DNA of 64,000 nucleotides from Thinopyrum elongatum (GCA_011799875.1 CM022297.1:517936929-518000928), one strand, 5' to 3'. Numbered from the stretch's first letter, positions 44,499 to 56,342 are shown. Notes: generated from the sequence alone by a model not told the origin. Made by a program: numbers and translations.

Positions 44499-44624
44499 CA
44501 AAGGATGCACACACACTTCTTCAACACAATGGACACCATAGAAAACATGTTTTTCTCTTGGAAGTGACACACTTTGAAACATACTCTTCACTAGGCTGAG
44601 GAAAACTTACATGTAGTTAATACT

Positions 44625-44880
44625 CCCTCTGTTTCTTTATGTAAGGTGTATTATTTTTGACATGGTGACCAAGTCACATAATTATAGACAAGTTAGGACG
44701 AAATTACCCTTATAAATTTGTTGATTAGTGGCAAGTAAATCAGTTAGTCCAGGAAAATAAGAGATACATGCAATCAATAGAGAGATAATTTCTTTCTTTT
44801 GCTACAATGAGAAATACAGACAATCAGCAGAGAGATACAGACAAGGTGTAGATATTGATGGAAAATAAAACTTGATCCGA
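44625..44880. mobile_element. Stowaway-like element, one end visible
   Basis: TACTCCCTCTGTTTCTTTATGTAAGG has the Stowaway end consensus. A matching right end was not found; GAGAGATA repeats near 44790 and 44832 may be internal. Confidence 0.45.
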
Positions 44881-45043
44881 CACGTAAAAGGAAGCAGATA
44901 TCAGTATATCACAACAACCTGGCGGGGGCGCCACGCCTTGCATGCAAACCGCACGCGCCGGCCAGTTTGGTTTAACCAAGCCACCAACCGCGCCGCGCGG
45001 GTGCGTCCGACCTGACGGACGGAGATAGATTTAGCGCCGCGAG

Positions 45044-45191
45044 ATGCCGACCACGGCGGAGGGACGTAGCCGGCGAAAGAACGGGTCCAAGCAGACGCGG
45101 AAAGAGGCCGGGGCGGCGACGGCCGTGCACGACCTCCCGGACCACATATTCGAGAGCGTCCTCCTCCGCCTCGGCCCTTCCCCGTGGCCGT
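45044..45191 (+). pseudogene. F-box protein N-terminal fragment
   Basis: Starts MPTTAEGRSRRKNG and reaches VHDLPDHIFESVLLRLGPSP, the first helix of an F-box (LPDxxxxEILLRL). The rest of the F-box (the VCKRWR-like stretch) does not follow; the frame runs into a Pro/Ser/Leu-rich sequence unlike the family. I read this as an F-box first exon truncated by insertion or rearrangement after 45191. F-box proteins link substrates to SCF ubiquitin ligases; this piece alone cannot. Confidence 0.45.
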
Positions 45192-46060
45192 GTGCAGGCC
45201 TTTCCCCTCCGCCCGCCGCATTGTACCTACCTTATCCACACCACTCTGTCCTCTCCTCTCAACTCACTCACTCAACCACTCTCGCCCTTTCCCCTCCCCC
45301 CGCCGCATCGCCGCCCGCGTCGACGAGCAGGCAGCCGCACGACTCCGCCCGCCGACCACCGCATCTGTCTCCTGAGTCGACGGACCTTGGGGGTGCGTGC
45401 TCTGTGCTGCGCGACCGAGCGGGACGGACGCAGCGCGCTTCCTGGAGCACGTGCGGGTGCTCGATCCGGTCCCGTTCCGGTCGGATCCGCGCCGGCGCTC
45501 CTCTCCGGCGATGTGGCAGATGGATCCGAAGCGTGGCGCCCGATCTGCAACGCCACAGCTCCGGTACGCCACTCCCCCTGCTTGACAGATCCATTCAACG
45601 CACGCCGCTCCGATCCGCCCCCTCCACCTCTTGTTGGAATCAACCCTTTCACTGATCTCGTTCCTCTGTTCTTTCTGTGCCGCCTACCGCTGCTGCACCA
45701 GGCCAAGAAACCAGAACCAGAACGCCCCCGCATCGCCGTTGGAGGAGCAGAGGGGCGGCGTGCAGCGAGGGGGCCGGCCTGCTCCGGTGGCCTCCGGCCA
45801 CGGCGCGGGCACCGGCGGGCGCGGGAGGCCACCCCGCACCCGTTCAGGGGAAGGGCGGCCGCCAGGGAGGCCTGGGACGACTGCGGGACGCGGCGCCAGG
45901 GGAGGACAGGAGGCGGGCGGCCGGACTTGGGGCTACGGCCACACGGGCTCCGGCGAGGAACTGCGGGCAGGGGAGGATGCGCCGGCGACCTCGGCATCTC
46001 CATTGTCTCAGCAACGGCTACCTCGCACGGATCCAGCCTAGCTGATGGTAAGCAAAACTT
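45192..46060 (+). other. GC-rich stretch with long open frames, no recognised product
   Basis: All three forward frames and two minus frames stay open for more than 100 codons because of composition. The words CCTTTCCCCTCCGCCCGCCGCATTG and CCTTTCCCCTCCCCCCGCCGCATCG (near 45200 and 45290) are a direct duplication. Possibly part of the former F-box gene or captured sequence. Confidence 0.4.
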
Positions 46061-47293
46061 GTCCTTAGTTTCTAAAAAGCATGGTTTGTCTCTGTTTTCG
46101 TAAGACTACAGAGGCGTTTGGCACATGGCGGTTTTTTTAGTTTCTCTGATTTTGACTGAGGCTGTGTTTGGTAGTAAAGTATTTTAAAACTCAAAGTATT
46201 GCAAAACAAATTGACTGAGGCTGTGTTGGCTTCTCTCGTTGATGTCATTCGAGACACCATCTGTTGTCAATCAGGAAATTCTCAAAGAGCAAGTATGCAT
46301 CCAACATTCTGATCATTATTCACACAGCATTATACCTGGAAGTGTCGTGTGACTATCGTCGACATTTTCAACCGCCACTACGATGCTTCCATTGTGTTCT
46401 TCGACATTTGTCCCGCTAGCAACGCCTGCAACACATTATGCATACAGCTTGTCACTGTCAAAAATGCACGTCCCAAATGCGTATGAATTTCTGAAAGTGT
46501 GCATCATACCTGTAGTTAAGTCCTCTACTGATTGATGTTCACTTGCTTGCTTTTTGAATTCCCCATACGTACCTACGGAATGGAAGCTCCCTGCTATGAA
46601 AAGAACATTGCTTGATGGCAAGAATATTTGTAAGCTAAATGGTGGGGGTAGCAAGCTAACTATTTTTTGATGTTGCAGGTCAGGCAACCCAATATCAAAC
46701 TTGAAGATTGCAACTGGTCATCATGTTCTATTTTGCTCTGTGCTATATCAAATCTGTGTTTCAAACTGCACTAATTTTACCTTATTGTTCTCTATAGCTA
46801 TTTGCTATATCATAATTGTTAGACAAACTCGCATGGTTGTACTTTCATGTTGTTTTTAGACATGTCCTCTAAATGTTTAGTATGTCTGTTCATATAGTTC
46901 TCCTGTCTCCATATTAAATGCATGCAGTCGCTCTGTCTATTACTTTTGTTGGCCTACTATGTGTTGTTTATTCAATTTATCCAAAGGCATGTCCTCTACC
47001 TGATTAATACGGGTCTATATGCATGTATATTTCCATCTGGAGTTTCCATATTGTAATGATCACAGCCCAACGCCTTTCTCAGGATTGTGTAACTTTTATT
47101 GCATGAACGCAGGTGCCGGAAAACTATTGGATGAACATCTTTATAATGGTGCCAAATGAACTACTTTATGTACTCTGTAAGCGCCCTTCTTACCTATCTG
47201 AAATTAACAATTTGCTTTCATGTACCATTATAACATGTATTTACAATTGCATGTTCTCTGTATTCGTGAGTAATTACCGGTTTTATTTGCCAG
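46061..47293. other. no gene seen
   Basis: AT-richer DNA. TTGACTGAGGCTGTGTT occurs twice (46156 and 46211), the first as GGCTGTGTTTGGTAG, which resembles a MITE end without a partner. Confidence 0.4.
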
Positions 47294-47580
47294 ACGAAAA
47301 ACAAGTCAGGGTTTATACCTTTTTAGTGAGCTGTTTTGTTTTCAAAGAAAGATGTTGGGTAGGCTGTTTTCAATGAAACATGGGTTTCTAGCTTTGGTCA
47401 TTACACGAAAAACAGCCCAGGGTTTCTACATATTTCGTGAGCTGTTTTGTTTTCTAAGAAAGATGTTGGGTAGGCTGTCTTCAAAGTAACATGGGTTTGT
47501 GGCTTGAGTCATTACACGAAAAACAGTCCATGTGTTATGTTTTCAAAGAAAGGTGTTGGGTAGGGTCTGTCCTGTATTTT
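47294..47580 (+). repeat. 111-bp tandem repeat, about 2.5 copies
   Basis: ACGAAAAACA starts units at 47294, 47405 and 47516, with shared GTGAGCTGTTTTGTTTTC and AAGATGTTGGGTAGGCTGT segments. Non-coding. Confidence 0.85.
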
Positions 47581-48130
47581 TTATGCCATTCAAGTGTTTG
47601 AAAAACAGAGATTTCATAGATTTTACAAATCACTACATTTATTAATTGATACAGAACAAAGGAAATAATGGATCAGCACTCTTCTCGTTTTTGTTCTTTA
47701 CCAACGCTACTTTTTCACTGAACGGTCGTTTAGTATGTTCGAAGTACCATAAATAAAACAATTTAATAGCAGACTCTTCATTTTTCAGCTCGATGAATTT
47801 ATAGCAGTTGAATCAGTTTCCTGAGCACGTTCATGTCTAGAGTAACTTACAGGCAAGTTCTTATTGAGCAACTATCCTGTTTTGCAGCACATATTTATGA
47901 CATGTTTTTACACAATTAATGGCTGCTTACTATTTCTAAACAGGATGATGTCATGGAGGCTGTGTACTTGTTTTTCTGTCAACAAATATGCAAGGGTTAA
48001 ATTCAACTATGGGCTATTATGTGTGGTTTACTGAGGCAATGCTATCCTGCTAATGTTGATGTGAAATAATTGAAAGTTAGAATCATTTGTGTAAAAACTG
48101 TTCTGTACATTACCTGGTCGTGGTAAACCC
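47581..48130. other. no gene seen
   Basis: AT-rich sequence without supported frames or repeats. Confidence 0.35.
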
Positions 48131-48615
48131 CCGAACATTGCAGGCGGCGTCGGATTCGGCTGAGATCGGCGGCGGCGGATCCGGAGGAGATCGGCGACGG
48201 CGGATCCGGAGGAGATCGGCGACGGCTCCCGGAAGCGATCGTCGCCGGATCCGCACGAGATTGGCGGCGACCGCTGGAATCGATCGTCGGCGGATCCGCT
48301 GGTCCTCAGTCGTCAACACGAAGAGCGCAGCATCCGGGGATCACAGAGAGACTCCAGATGGTGATCATAGCGGAGGCGTGGATGAAAAACCGCTGCCGAT
48401 CTAAATCTTCTGGTTTCAAAGGGCGGCGAACACATGAACCGGCGGAGCCGGCCGGAATGAGCGGCGTGCATGTGAGCGGCGGGGAAGTGAGCGTCTGGTA
48501 CTTCAGCGGTGTGGACGCTCGGAACGATAACGGCGGCGAAGGATCCGCTACTGGGAGTGATTCCAGGGGAGGACGAATCGCTAGTACGTGCGACCAAATC
48601 GTTAGCGCTTCTTAA
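48131..48615 (+). other. GC-rich island with GGCGGCGGATCCGGAGGAGATC repeats
   Basis: Starts with two tandem GGCGACGGCGGATCCGGAGG-type units. Frames 48087-48404 and 48358-48615 (plus) and 48313-48597 (minus) are open but show no domain. May be a captured exon or a former gene 5' end. Confidence 0.35.
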
Positions 48616-49800
48616 TACTGGTTAATTTTCGTTGGTTTATTTTCGTAGATTTTTTTCACACCTTGTTTGCATGGATCGACCGGACGATTGCCTACTGGGA
48701 CCTTGTGGGGATTAGCGTTTTTTTTTTCTCATTCGGCACCGGTTCGAGGGGTGGGATCGCTGGTACGGCAGAGGTGGGACGTAGGACGAAAAAAACCCGC
48801 TTTTGGTGGGACGAAATTTAGCCGATGGAGACTGAGACATTAGGAGTAGAGATTAGTATGGGCTGGCTCCCCCTAAATGATATATATTGAATGCCCTCTC
48901 TCATGATTTTTCTACCAGCTTCACTGAGATTGGAGATATAAAGTTTCTACCTCTAACTACTTATCTACCGGCTTCACTTAAATTAGAGATGCAACGTTTG
49001 GTCTCTTTGTAATCAAGAAGATCGGTAGATAACCTCGCTCTACGAGCGGCACGTCCATATAACCCACAGAAGTGTAAGGATTTATTTGTCTTTATTTCGT
49101 TGCACCCAGAGTCATTCAGGTCCGGCATTATAATACAGATATTAAGCAGAGTTGTATTCAGTTGTTAGTTGGTAAATGTTTTTTTAGTTGGTTTATATGG
49201 ACCTCCCCTCATACTATAGAATCTGGGGACTAATTTATAAGAATAAGTACGATCTCAAGTGAACCTGGCAATGGTTGGGTGGAAACGTTCGTTTGTAATT
49301 GAACTATAGCCTGCGAAAATAATTATAGCTAGGTTGTGTTTACATTTGTACCAACAAGCGAATCCACTATCAACTGCATTGTGCAATAATACGTACATAG
49401 GTAAATAACTCATGCTGATTCAGACACTTATGAAACTCAAATGACAAATGTAGGATGAATGGAGCAAACATCAATGACCGCATATGGATCAATGATGATG
49501 AAGGTATTAATTTCCACCTCTATTTGTTATGACTTCTTATGGGTCGGAATCTGTTGGATTAGTATATAGCACACGTTGCCATTCCTTGCTTAATAGACAT
49601 GCATTGCTCTGTTTGTCATGGCTGCTTTGCACTAAATGCATGATGTTTCACTTTAGCCTGAGTCTTCTGTTTGGTAATTACTGCTTCTCCTTGAAACAAA
49701 ATTGACGCTTTGTATGATTGATTATTCAGAGAGCCACAATCGCGCAAGGAAATCTAAACATCCAACTGGGTATTGCCAAGAAGTACCAATTTAAGAGGAC
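48616..49800. other. no gene seen
   Basis: Two partly repeated CTACC(A/G)GCTTCACT(G/T)A(G/A)ATT blocks near 48915 and 48965. Otherwise nothing supported. Confidence 0.4.
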
Positions 49801-49809
49801 CGTGAGAGG

Positions 49810-50075
49810 GCTCGGAGGGAAGAACGCAGTTGGTGACCATATTTGGCACCTTCTGGTACTAACAGTGGAAGTCTTTTAGTGATCATATATTCATGTCAAA
49901 CTGAAATTAGCACACGGTCAACTTCTATGCTACTGACTCTGTGATCGCTTGTTCCCCTTCTCCCTTTGCTGCAGGGCTCGGCATGAAGAACACATTCGAG
50001 GACCATTTACGGCACCTTCTGGTGCAAATAGTGGAAGTCTTTTAGTAAACATATATTCATGTGAAACTGAAATTC
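49810..50075 (+). repeat. local direct duplication of about 95 bp
   Basis: GGGCTCGG..GAAGAACAC..GACCAT..GGCACCTTCTGGT..AGTGGAAGTCTTTTAGT..ACATATATTCATGTGAAACTGAAATT appears around 49810-49905 and again around 49977-50073. Short frames inside are not recognisable. Confidence 0.7.
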
Positions 50076-50420
50076 AGACAACCTTAGATGAACATTATTT
50101 CCTGTTAGTGGATTGATAGTTGTACTGAATCTTGCCCTATGTACATGTCCATCCTGAAACATGTTATCAATGAATGCATAAGTATATATTCAATGCTTGT
50201 GGTTATAGTTGCTATCGATTGTCTTCTTAATTGTGCTTTATTGATGCTTTTGATTTCGGTGTACTTCAAATATATGTATTAGGTATTATCGGGTGAACGT
50301 AAGTGTATATATTCTATATGAGTATTACCGGGCTGGATACGATTGGATCGGGTGGGGTGCGGCAAACCGCACTTCCTATATGAGTTTCAGATATATGTCT
50401 TCGCCTTCGAGATTGAAAGA

Positions 50421-50516
50421 GGGGGGGGGGGGGGGGGGGGCTAACGCTCACTGTCCATAAGCTTTGGTGGTGGGGGGGGGGGGGGGGGGGGCTAACGCTC
50501 ACTGTCCATAAGCTTT
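50421..50516. repeat. duplicated unit containing G20 runs
   Basis: G20 at 50421-50440 and again at 50472-50491, each followed by CTAACGCTCACTGTCCATAAGCTTT, a direct duplication with a 51-bp period. Could be slippage or an assembly duplication. Confidence 0.85.
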
Positions 50517-51224
50517 AAAATGATAAAGTACAAAATCGCAAGTGCATTCTCTGTATAGAAATCATGATATGCCGTTTATCTCACAAGTTGTTTGCATCAG
50601 GTTCATGTGAAGTGCCACCTATGAAGCTGATCGATGAAGCCACTTATTAGTATGCTTAATAGCTATGGTTCCATAGTTGTTTCTCCTTTATTATGTTCCT
50701 GCTTTTATTACTTCCTCTCCTATATTAACGTTTTTGGTATCGAACTTAATGACGAATGGTTATCTTTTGTGGTCTTATCAACACACTGAACTCGATATTG
50801 CCTTATAATCTTATCTCGATATTGAGCTCCATTATGTCTTGCTTCTATCACAAACGAATGTTTCTTCCCCACTTTATTTTTGTTATCCTGTTTGAATGCA
50901 TACGCTAAACTTAGATTTCTACTAACTTAGCACTACTTGCTTCACCAAAACGTTGGGACCGGCACCCTCACGCCTCCCGATCTATTAATTACTACTTTGG
51001 GCAGCAAGTGACAGGCCGCAAGCGCATGCGGCACTGCTTGGAAATCAAGCAGCGGCTAGCTGTCCTGCAAGTTGTGCGTACGCGCGCGCGATTGGTTACG
51101 TCTGACGCAGTGTCAGTGATCGATCAAGCACCGCATATATAGAGCTAGGCCAAATCTCGACGAACGCTAATTAACAACAATATAAAACTGGCCCTGAAAT
51201 GACCAAACGTATTAGTGACTCTAA
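50517..51224. other. no gene seen
   Basis: Unique-looking DNA up to the Harbinger terminus. A GCGTACGCGCGCGCG stretch lies near 51077 and GCATATATAGAG near 51135. Confidence 0.35.
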
Positions 51225-51438
51225 GGCCTTGTTTGGATACGTCAGATTAGCCAAACTAATTTTGCGTGAACTCATATAACCGCCCAACATTATAGGCAAT
51301 CCTTGTAGTTGCAATACCCATCATTATAATTTCCTTAGATCATAATTAGTGCCAAAGGTAACAAAGATTGCAGTATTCGTGTAACTTACATGATTTAACT
51401 AGTAATCATTTTGTTGCTTTATTTCCCTTTAGGAAAAT

Positions 51439-52398
51439 ATGGATGACCAAATCAAAAGTATTAAGAAGGAAAAGACCGATAAGCAGGTCACAAAGCGCCA
51501 CACATGGAAATTTTCAGAGGACAAAATATTGCTGAACATACTAAAAGATCAAACTTTAAATGGAGGGAAGGAAGGAACAGGATACACAAAAAAAGCATGG
51601 CGTGAAATCCAAGGTAGACAAACTTGAGTTGCAACAAATAAAAAATTGGCATAAGTACTACAGGAGTTGTTATGCTACCATGGACAGACTTCTAAAGCAC
51701 ACAGGATTTGGTTGGGATGACGATAACAAAATGATCAAAGCTCCAGAAGAAAAATGGGCGGAACTCATTTTGGTAAGTTTAAGAATAATAAATTTTATAT
51801 AATTGCCATATCATACACTTGACCAATAGACTAACAATGAACTTATAAACTGCAGAAGGATAAGAATATTCAAGAATACCGAGATAAAGTGTGGCCTAGT
51901 TGGATAGACCTGCAAGACATATGTGCGAGCTCTACTGCATCCGGACTCGGAGCTGTATCTAGCAAAGGGAAAGGTGAAGCAATTAAAGCACAAATTGATC
52001 TGAATGAGGTGGTAGAACTAGAATCCGATGAAATAAATGATTCCACTATTGATTGTCCTAAGAAGCCTAATAGCACTAAGGCAGAGAAAAAGAAGAAGTG
52101 CAATGCAAGTGGATCACAAGAACCTTCAAAGGGACAGAAGCGATCAGCTGATGATGCTATAAACACAATTGATCGCCTAGCGGACGCATCACTCATCATC
52201 GCTGAATCAAAGAAAAATGCAGCACAACAGATAGAAGCTTAGTCTGTAAAAGCATGTATGAAGATATTAAATAGCATGCCTGGACTTCAGCCAAATAAAA
52301 AATTGAAAGCTGCAAAAGCATTTGAACATGCCAATAAAAGAGCGATTTTCGTGGAGATGGATGAAGAGACTCGGTCTCTTTGGGTTGACAATGCGTAG
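51439..52398 (+). pseudogene. Harbinger ORF1, Myb/SANT-like DNA-binding protein, broken
   Basis: Start at 51439. HTWKFSEDKILLNILKDQ begins a Myb/SANT-like (Myb_DNA-bind_3 type) domain, continued in another frame by KNWHKYYRSCYATMDRLL and HTGFGWDDDNKMIKAPEEKW. A one-base change between 51600 and 51625 therefore shifts the frame. A GTAAGT donor at 51774 and CTGCAG acceptor before 51857 make an intron. The next exon encodes a Lys-rich linker, a TAG at 52240-52242 interrupts it, and the frame goes on to 52398. Family role: ORF1 binds DNA and brings the transposase to the element ends in the nucleus. Confidence 0.75.
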
Positions 52399-52711
52399 TT
52401 TTTTTTCTTGAAGTGTACCATTGAGCTTTGAGATTAAGTCATAGTTGCAATTTTTCATTAATCCTTCTATAATTTTGTGTTCAATCAATCAATGTCAGCT
52501 GCAATTTTATATATTTATTTGGTTGGTGCTGCTTGTTAATTATATGCTCCAATTATAAATTCCTACTCTTGATATTTGGAGTTATATATATTTATGTTCT
52601 CCAGATCAATAAAGAACTGAATATATAAAATTGATGGCATACATTTCCTTTACGTTGATTGGTTTGACACAGCAATGATGCAATGTTGTTCTTTCGCTCA
52701 TTACATGATTC

Positions 52712-54171
52712 TTGTCCTGCCATTTAACAGAAAATCTATCTATCAGTTATAGGCCAGTGATGAAAGACATGGCAAATGAAGAATATTCTGATTCTGAGCA
52801 GATGGTTATTCATAACATTTCTGCAGTGTCACTCTTTCGATATGTGCTATTTGGAAGACTATTCAAAACACCACGTAATACTTCCAAATTAACTGGTGCT
52901 TAGAAAACTAAAGAGTGGTTAGAGGGGCATCCAGTTAGATTTTATGAACAACTTCGCGTTGATAAGCACACCTTCCACTTACTGCGAGATGCATTGTGCG
53001 AGAGGAATTTACTTAAGGATACAAAACGGATGGATGTGAATGAACGACTAGTGATATTTCTACATACGATTGGGCATAATGTTAGGAATCGTGTTCTCCA
53101 GGATAGATTTCAACATTCAGGGGAAACAATTAGTCGACACTTCAAGGGAGTTTTAAAAGCCATAAATGGTTTGCGTGATGTTTGCATAACTGATCCGGCC
53201 AATGAAGTTCCAACAAAAATATTGTGCGACGAAAGGTACTACCCATACTTCAAGGTATATATCCTATCTCAAGAACATGTTCCTTTTGCATATGACTTGC
53301 ATAAAGGTTTAAACTTTACATTCTAATTCACAATTTTACCAACAGAACTGCATCGGAGCAATTGATGGGACACATATTAATGCAAAAATCAAGCTTGATA
53401 AGCAAACTCCATACAGAAATAGGCATGGTTATCCCTCTCGAAATGTAATGGCAGTAGTGTCATTTGACATGACATTTTTATATGTGGCTGCTGGATGGGA
53501 AGGTTCTGCATCGGATCAGACCGTTTTACGGTGGGCTGTTACTGATGGTGGCTTTGTTGTTCCAGAAGGTAAAAATTTAAATACATGAACAAGTAAAGTT
53601 TATCTTCATTGTCTCAAGCATATGATTATATGCTAGAAAATTTGACTGTGATATCAAACTTTACATGTAGGTAAATTTTATCTTGTTGACTCGGGCTACG
53701 CAAATACTCCAAGATTTATTGCCCCCTACCGTGGAGATCGCTATCACATTGGTTCTTTTCATGGAACTAATCATCGGTATAGTAGTGAGAAAGATCTGTT
53801 CAACCATCTACATGCACAACTACGGAATGTTGTAGAACGCACTTTTGGTGTTCTAAAAGCTCGATTTCCAATATTAACCAGGAATGGAGGAATCCCTTAT
53901 CCTTACAAAAAACAGGTCCAAATTGTTATGGCTTGTTGCATCATCCATAACTTCATTAGGAAGGTTGATAGGGATGATGAGTTATTTCAGCTTTACGAAC
54001 AAGAGGGAACAGAAGGAAATGTTGACACAGGTGACCAACAAGTTAGAGGGCAAGCAAATTTACAAGAAGATGATCGAGTTGCTGGTGAGCGATTACGTGC
54101 AGGCATCGCTCAACAGTTGTGGACTAATCATCAACGACGTACCACGCAAGAAGAAGAAGAAGAAGATGATT
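52712..54171 (+). pseudogene. Harbinger ORF2, DDE transposase, nearly complete
   Basis: Exons about 52732-53254, 53347-53568 and 53671-54171 with introns starting GTATAT and GTAAAA. The N-terminal helical region (MDVNERLVIFLHTIGHNVR) matches the truncated relative at 34098. DDE motifs are all visible: GAIDGTHI (first Asp), GWEGSASDQTVL (second Asp), and NVVERTFGVLKARFP (Glu), with FYLVDSGY and HNFIRK between and after. The C-terminus is acidic. One TAG at 52901-52903 interrupts the first exon before KTKEWLEGHPVRFYEQL. The catalytic part downstream is intact, so a shorter protein from a later Met (for example 52994) is conceivable. Role: cut-and-paste with TAA/TTA target duplications. Confidence 0.85.
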
Positions 54172-54569
54172 AAACACTGCCATATTTTATTGTGATCTTT
54201 ATTTGCATATGCACGACATAGTTATCATTATATCTTTTCATTCCTTGGTAGGTCCAGGATCTTTTTATTCTATTTAGATTCAAGCCCACTCTCTCTGTCT
54301 CTACAGCTACAGATGATAGCACTGCTGAAATAATAATTCTATGCCAATCTTTTCACATAATGAAGCAGTCAGTAAAAGCTCTCTATGCCTTCTCTAGTTT
54401 GTAAATCTGAAAAATGAAGCTGTAAATCTGAACTAAATAACTACTCTGTGCACATAATTTGTGGTGAGATCAAGATGTACAAATGCGCTGAACGTCCATG
54501 TGTTGGGTTAAGCTAAAGAATAAATCAACTGGCTAGCCTATATGCGCCTGAACGTGCCAAGATAATAGA
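54172..54569. other. 3' flank of Harbinger ORF2, no gene seen
   Basis: AT-rich sequence without supported features. Confidence 0.4.
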
Positions 54570-55128
54570 TCATGCATAGGCAAGTTTGACTCGATAATGA
54601 TAGAGACATCGATGAGGACGAAGGCGCCATGGACGGCGCAGAGCTTCCACCAGGAGCTTGCGCTTGACGACGACGCAGCCGAGACCGACATCCATGTCCA
54701 TCTTCTTGGGCTCCGGCGGGCTGACTACCGAATCCGTAGAGAGCTTATGCAGGAACCGATGAAGTAGAGGTGAAATCGACCGCCGGCGTCGCGCGTGCGC
54801 CGTGTCGTCCATGGCAGAGTAGAGGCGAGCTGTGGTTTCTACGAATTGGGGACGAGAAGTGATTAACTGGACACAAAGCGGGCGAGCCGCCGAGAGGTGG
54901 TGGTGGTGGCAGGAGGCAACGGCGACGACGAATCGGAGATTTGGAGGCAGCCGTCCGGCCTAATTGGGGAAAGTGACGAGCTTTGGGAAGGCCACGAGCT
55001 GACGGGTAGGAGAATAGTACAGGCGAGGGAATAGTCATAGGCGAACCGGTCTCCAAACAAGGAATTGCGTACGCTGGTTTCACACCTTCCATAATCCAAA
55101 CAACGTTTTCCTTAAACAGATTATGCAC
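54570..55128 (-). other. GC-rich minus-strand open frames, product unrecognised
   Basis: Frames 54745-55128 and 54570-54812 on the minus strand overlap out of frame. The second begins MDDTAHARRRRS after a CTCTACTCTGCC leader, a plausible plant start context. No domain is recognised. It could be captured host sequence inside the Harbinger element. Confidence 0.3.
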
Positions 55129-55496
55129 CGAAAAATAGGAGTAAGTAATACCGGTTTACCAAAAAATCTGCTTAAAACTTGCTTTCCTAAAACTCGGCGC
55201 TAATACTCTCTATCCAAAAGATGCCGGCTTATCGCCATAAACGCCATAGATGCAGCTTTGGAGGAAAAGCCTCAATGATAAGACACTCTCTGGCTGCCGC
55301 GGTGCGTGTGTGGCTAAAACTGCTGCAGCGTGTCGGGACTCTCGCTCCAGGGCGCTGTACCCCCGTCGTTCAATCCCCAACGACGGGACAGCTAGCCGAG
55401 AGCATGTTATCTTACAAAAAATACAGACAAGCTGCTACCTTCTCTTGTCAGAAACAAAATTAACAGACAGTCGAAGCTAGCCTTGTGAAGTTTCAG
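55129..55496. other. no gene seen
   Basis: Candidate right end of the Harbinger element near 55224, then unique-looking DNA with two overlapping 76-80 codon frames without domains. Confidence 0.35.
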
Positions 55497-56056
55497 GCAA
55501 ATTTGACAATTTTTACCTGTGGAAGAAATCATTTCATAAAATGAACTGCCCCTAAAAAAATTTCACTCAGCTGACCTTTTTGAGCGGCGCCACACTACAC
55601 TGTGGAACGCCTGACTGACAGACGCTACACGCCTAGCCAGCGTCGCACCCCGGACCGACTAAAAATTACTAAGTCAATGTGCAGCGCCTAAGAGTGTAGC
55701 GCCTAGCCTCTAGGCGTTGCACTAGTGGTTGCATTATTTACCACTACAAAATGAAGCAACCACTAGTGCAATACAAAATGAAGCAACCACTAGTGCAACG
55801 CCTAGACGCTAGGCGCCACACTATACTATAGTGTGGCGCCTAGCTCTCAGGCGCTACACACTGACTTAGTAATTTTCGGATCACCCGGGTGCGACGCTGG
55901 CTAGGCGTGCAGCGCCTGTCAGTTAGGCGCTGCACAGTATAGTGTGACGTCTTCGTGTCGGTCGCCACACAAAAAGGTCAGCTGAGTGAAATTTTTTTAG
56001 AGGCAGTTCATTTTGTGAAATGATTTCATCCACAGATCAAAATTGTCAAATTTGCC
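55497..56056. mobile_element. 560-bp foldback element
   Basis: Left arm starts GGCAAATTTGACAATTTTTACCTGTGG; the right arm ends with the complement, CCACAGATCAAAATTGTC AAATTTGCC. Arms extend inward through GAACTGCC(C/T)CTAAAAAAATTTCACTCAG to GCGCC-rich inner repeats (GTGTAGCGCCTAG, CTAGGCGCCACAC). A central direct duplication of CAAAATGAAGCAACCACTAGTGCAA adds a small loop. No coding capacity. Such hairpins could be a source of small RNAs. No target duplication could be fixed. Confidence 0.88.
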
Positions 56057-56342
56057 GAAGTTTCATCGCCTCGAGTAGACGTATTTGCCGCAGCATCGGC
56101 AAGCGAGGAAGTGAACGAAGACGAGGTCTAATATAACTGTAGTTTAGTCCCATACCGCTTCTTGACAAAGTCTCCGACCTCCTTAAAAGGGTGGAGTGTG
56201 CACAGGGAGCAGGGTGTTTCACTAACACAGCTATACAGGAATGCAGCTCGTGCTAATCGCCCGGTCCGGGCCTACCATTTGAATTAATTACTGGCCGACT
56301 AATAACAGAGCTAGGAATGGCTGATGTTGTTGCACCGCACGT
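56057..56342. other. no gene seen
   Basis: Flank of the foldback; nothing supported. Confidence 0.35.

Larger units (their letters stand above)
51225..55225 (+). mobile_element. PIF/Harbinger element with both genes
   Basis: Left end GGCCTTGTTTGGATACG preceded by TAA (51222-51224). Two genes in the same direction: a Myb/SANT-like ORF1 and a DDE transposase. The right end is not fixed: TTGTTTGGAT on the minus strand at about 55079 and GGCATCTTTTGGATAG on the minus strand at about 55224 both partly match the left end, but no clean TAA follows. The GC-rich segment 54570-55130 lies inside. Confidence 0.75.

Noticed and set aside
46165..46230. MITE with GGCTGTGTTTGG ends
   Set aside because: The two copies of the word are in direct orientation, and no inverted partner or target duplication was found.
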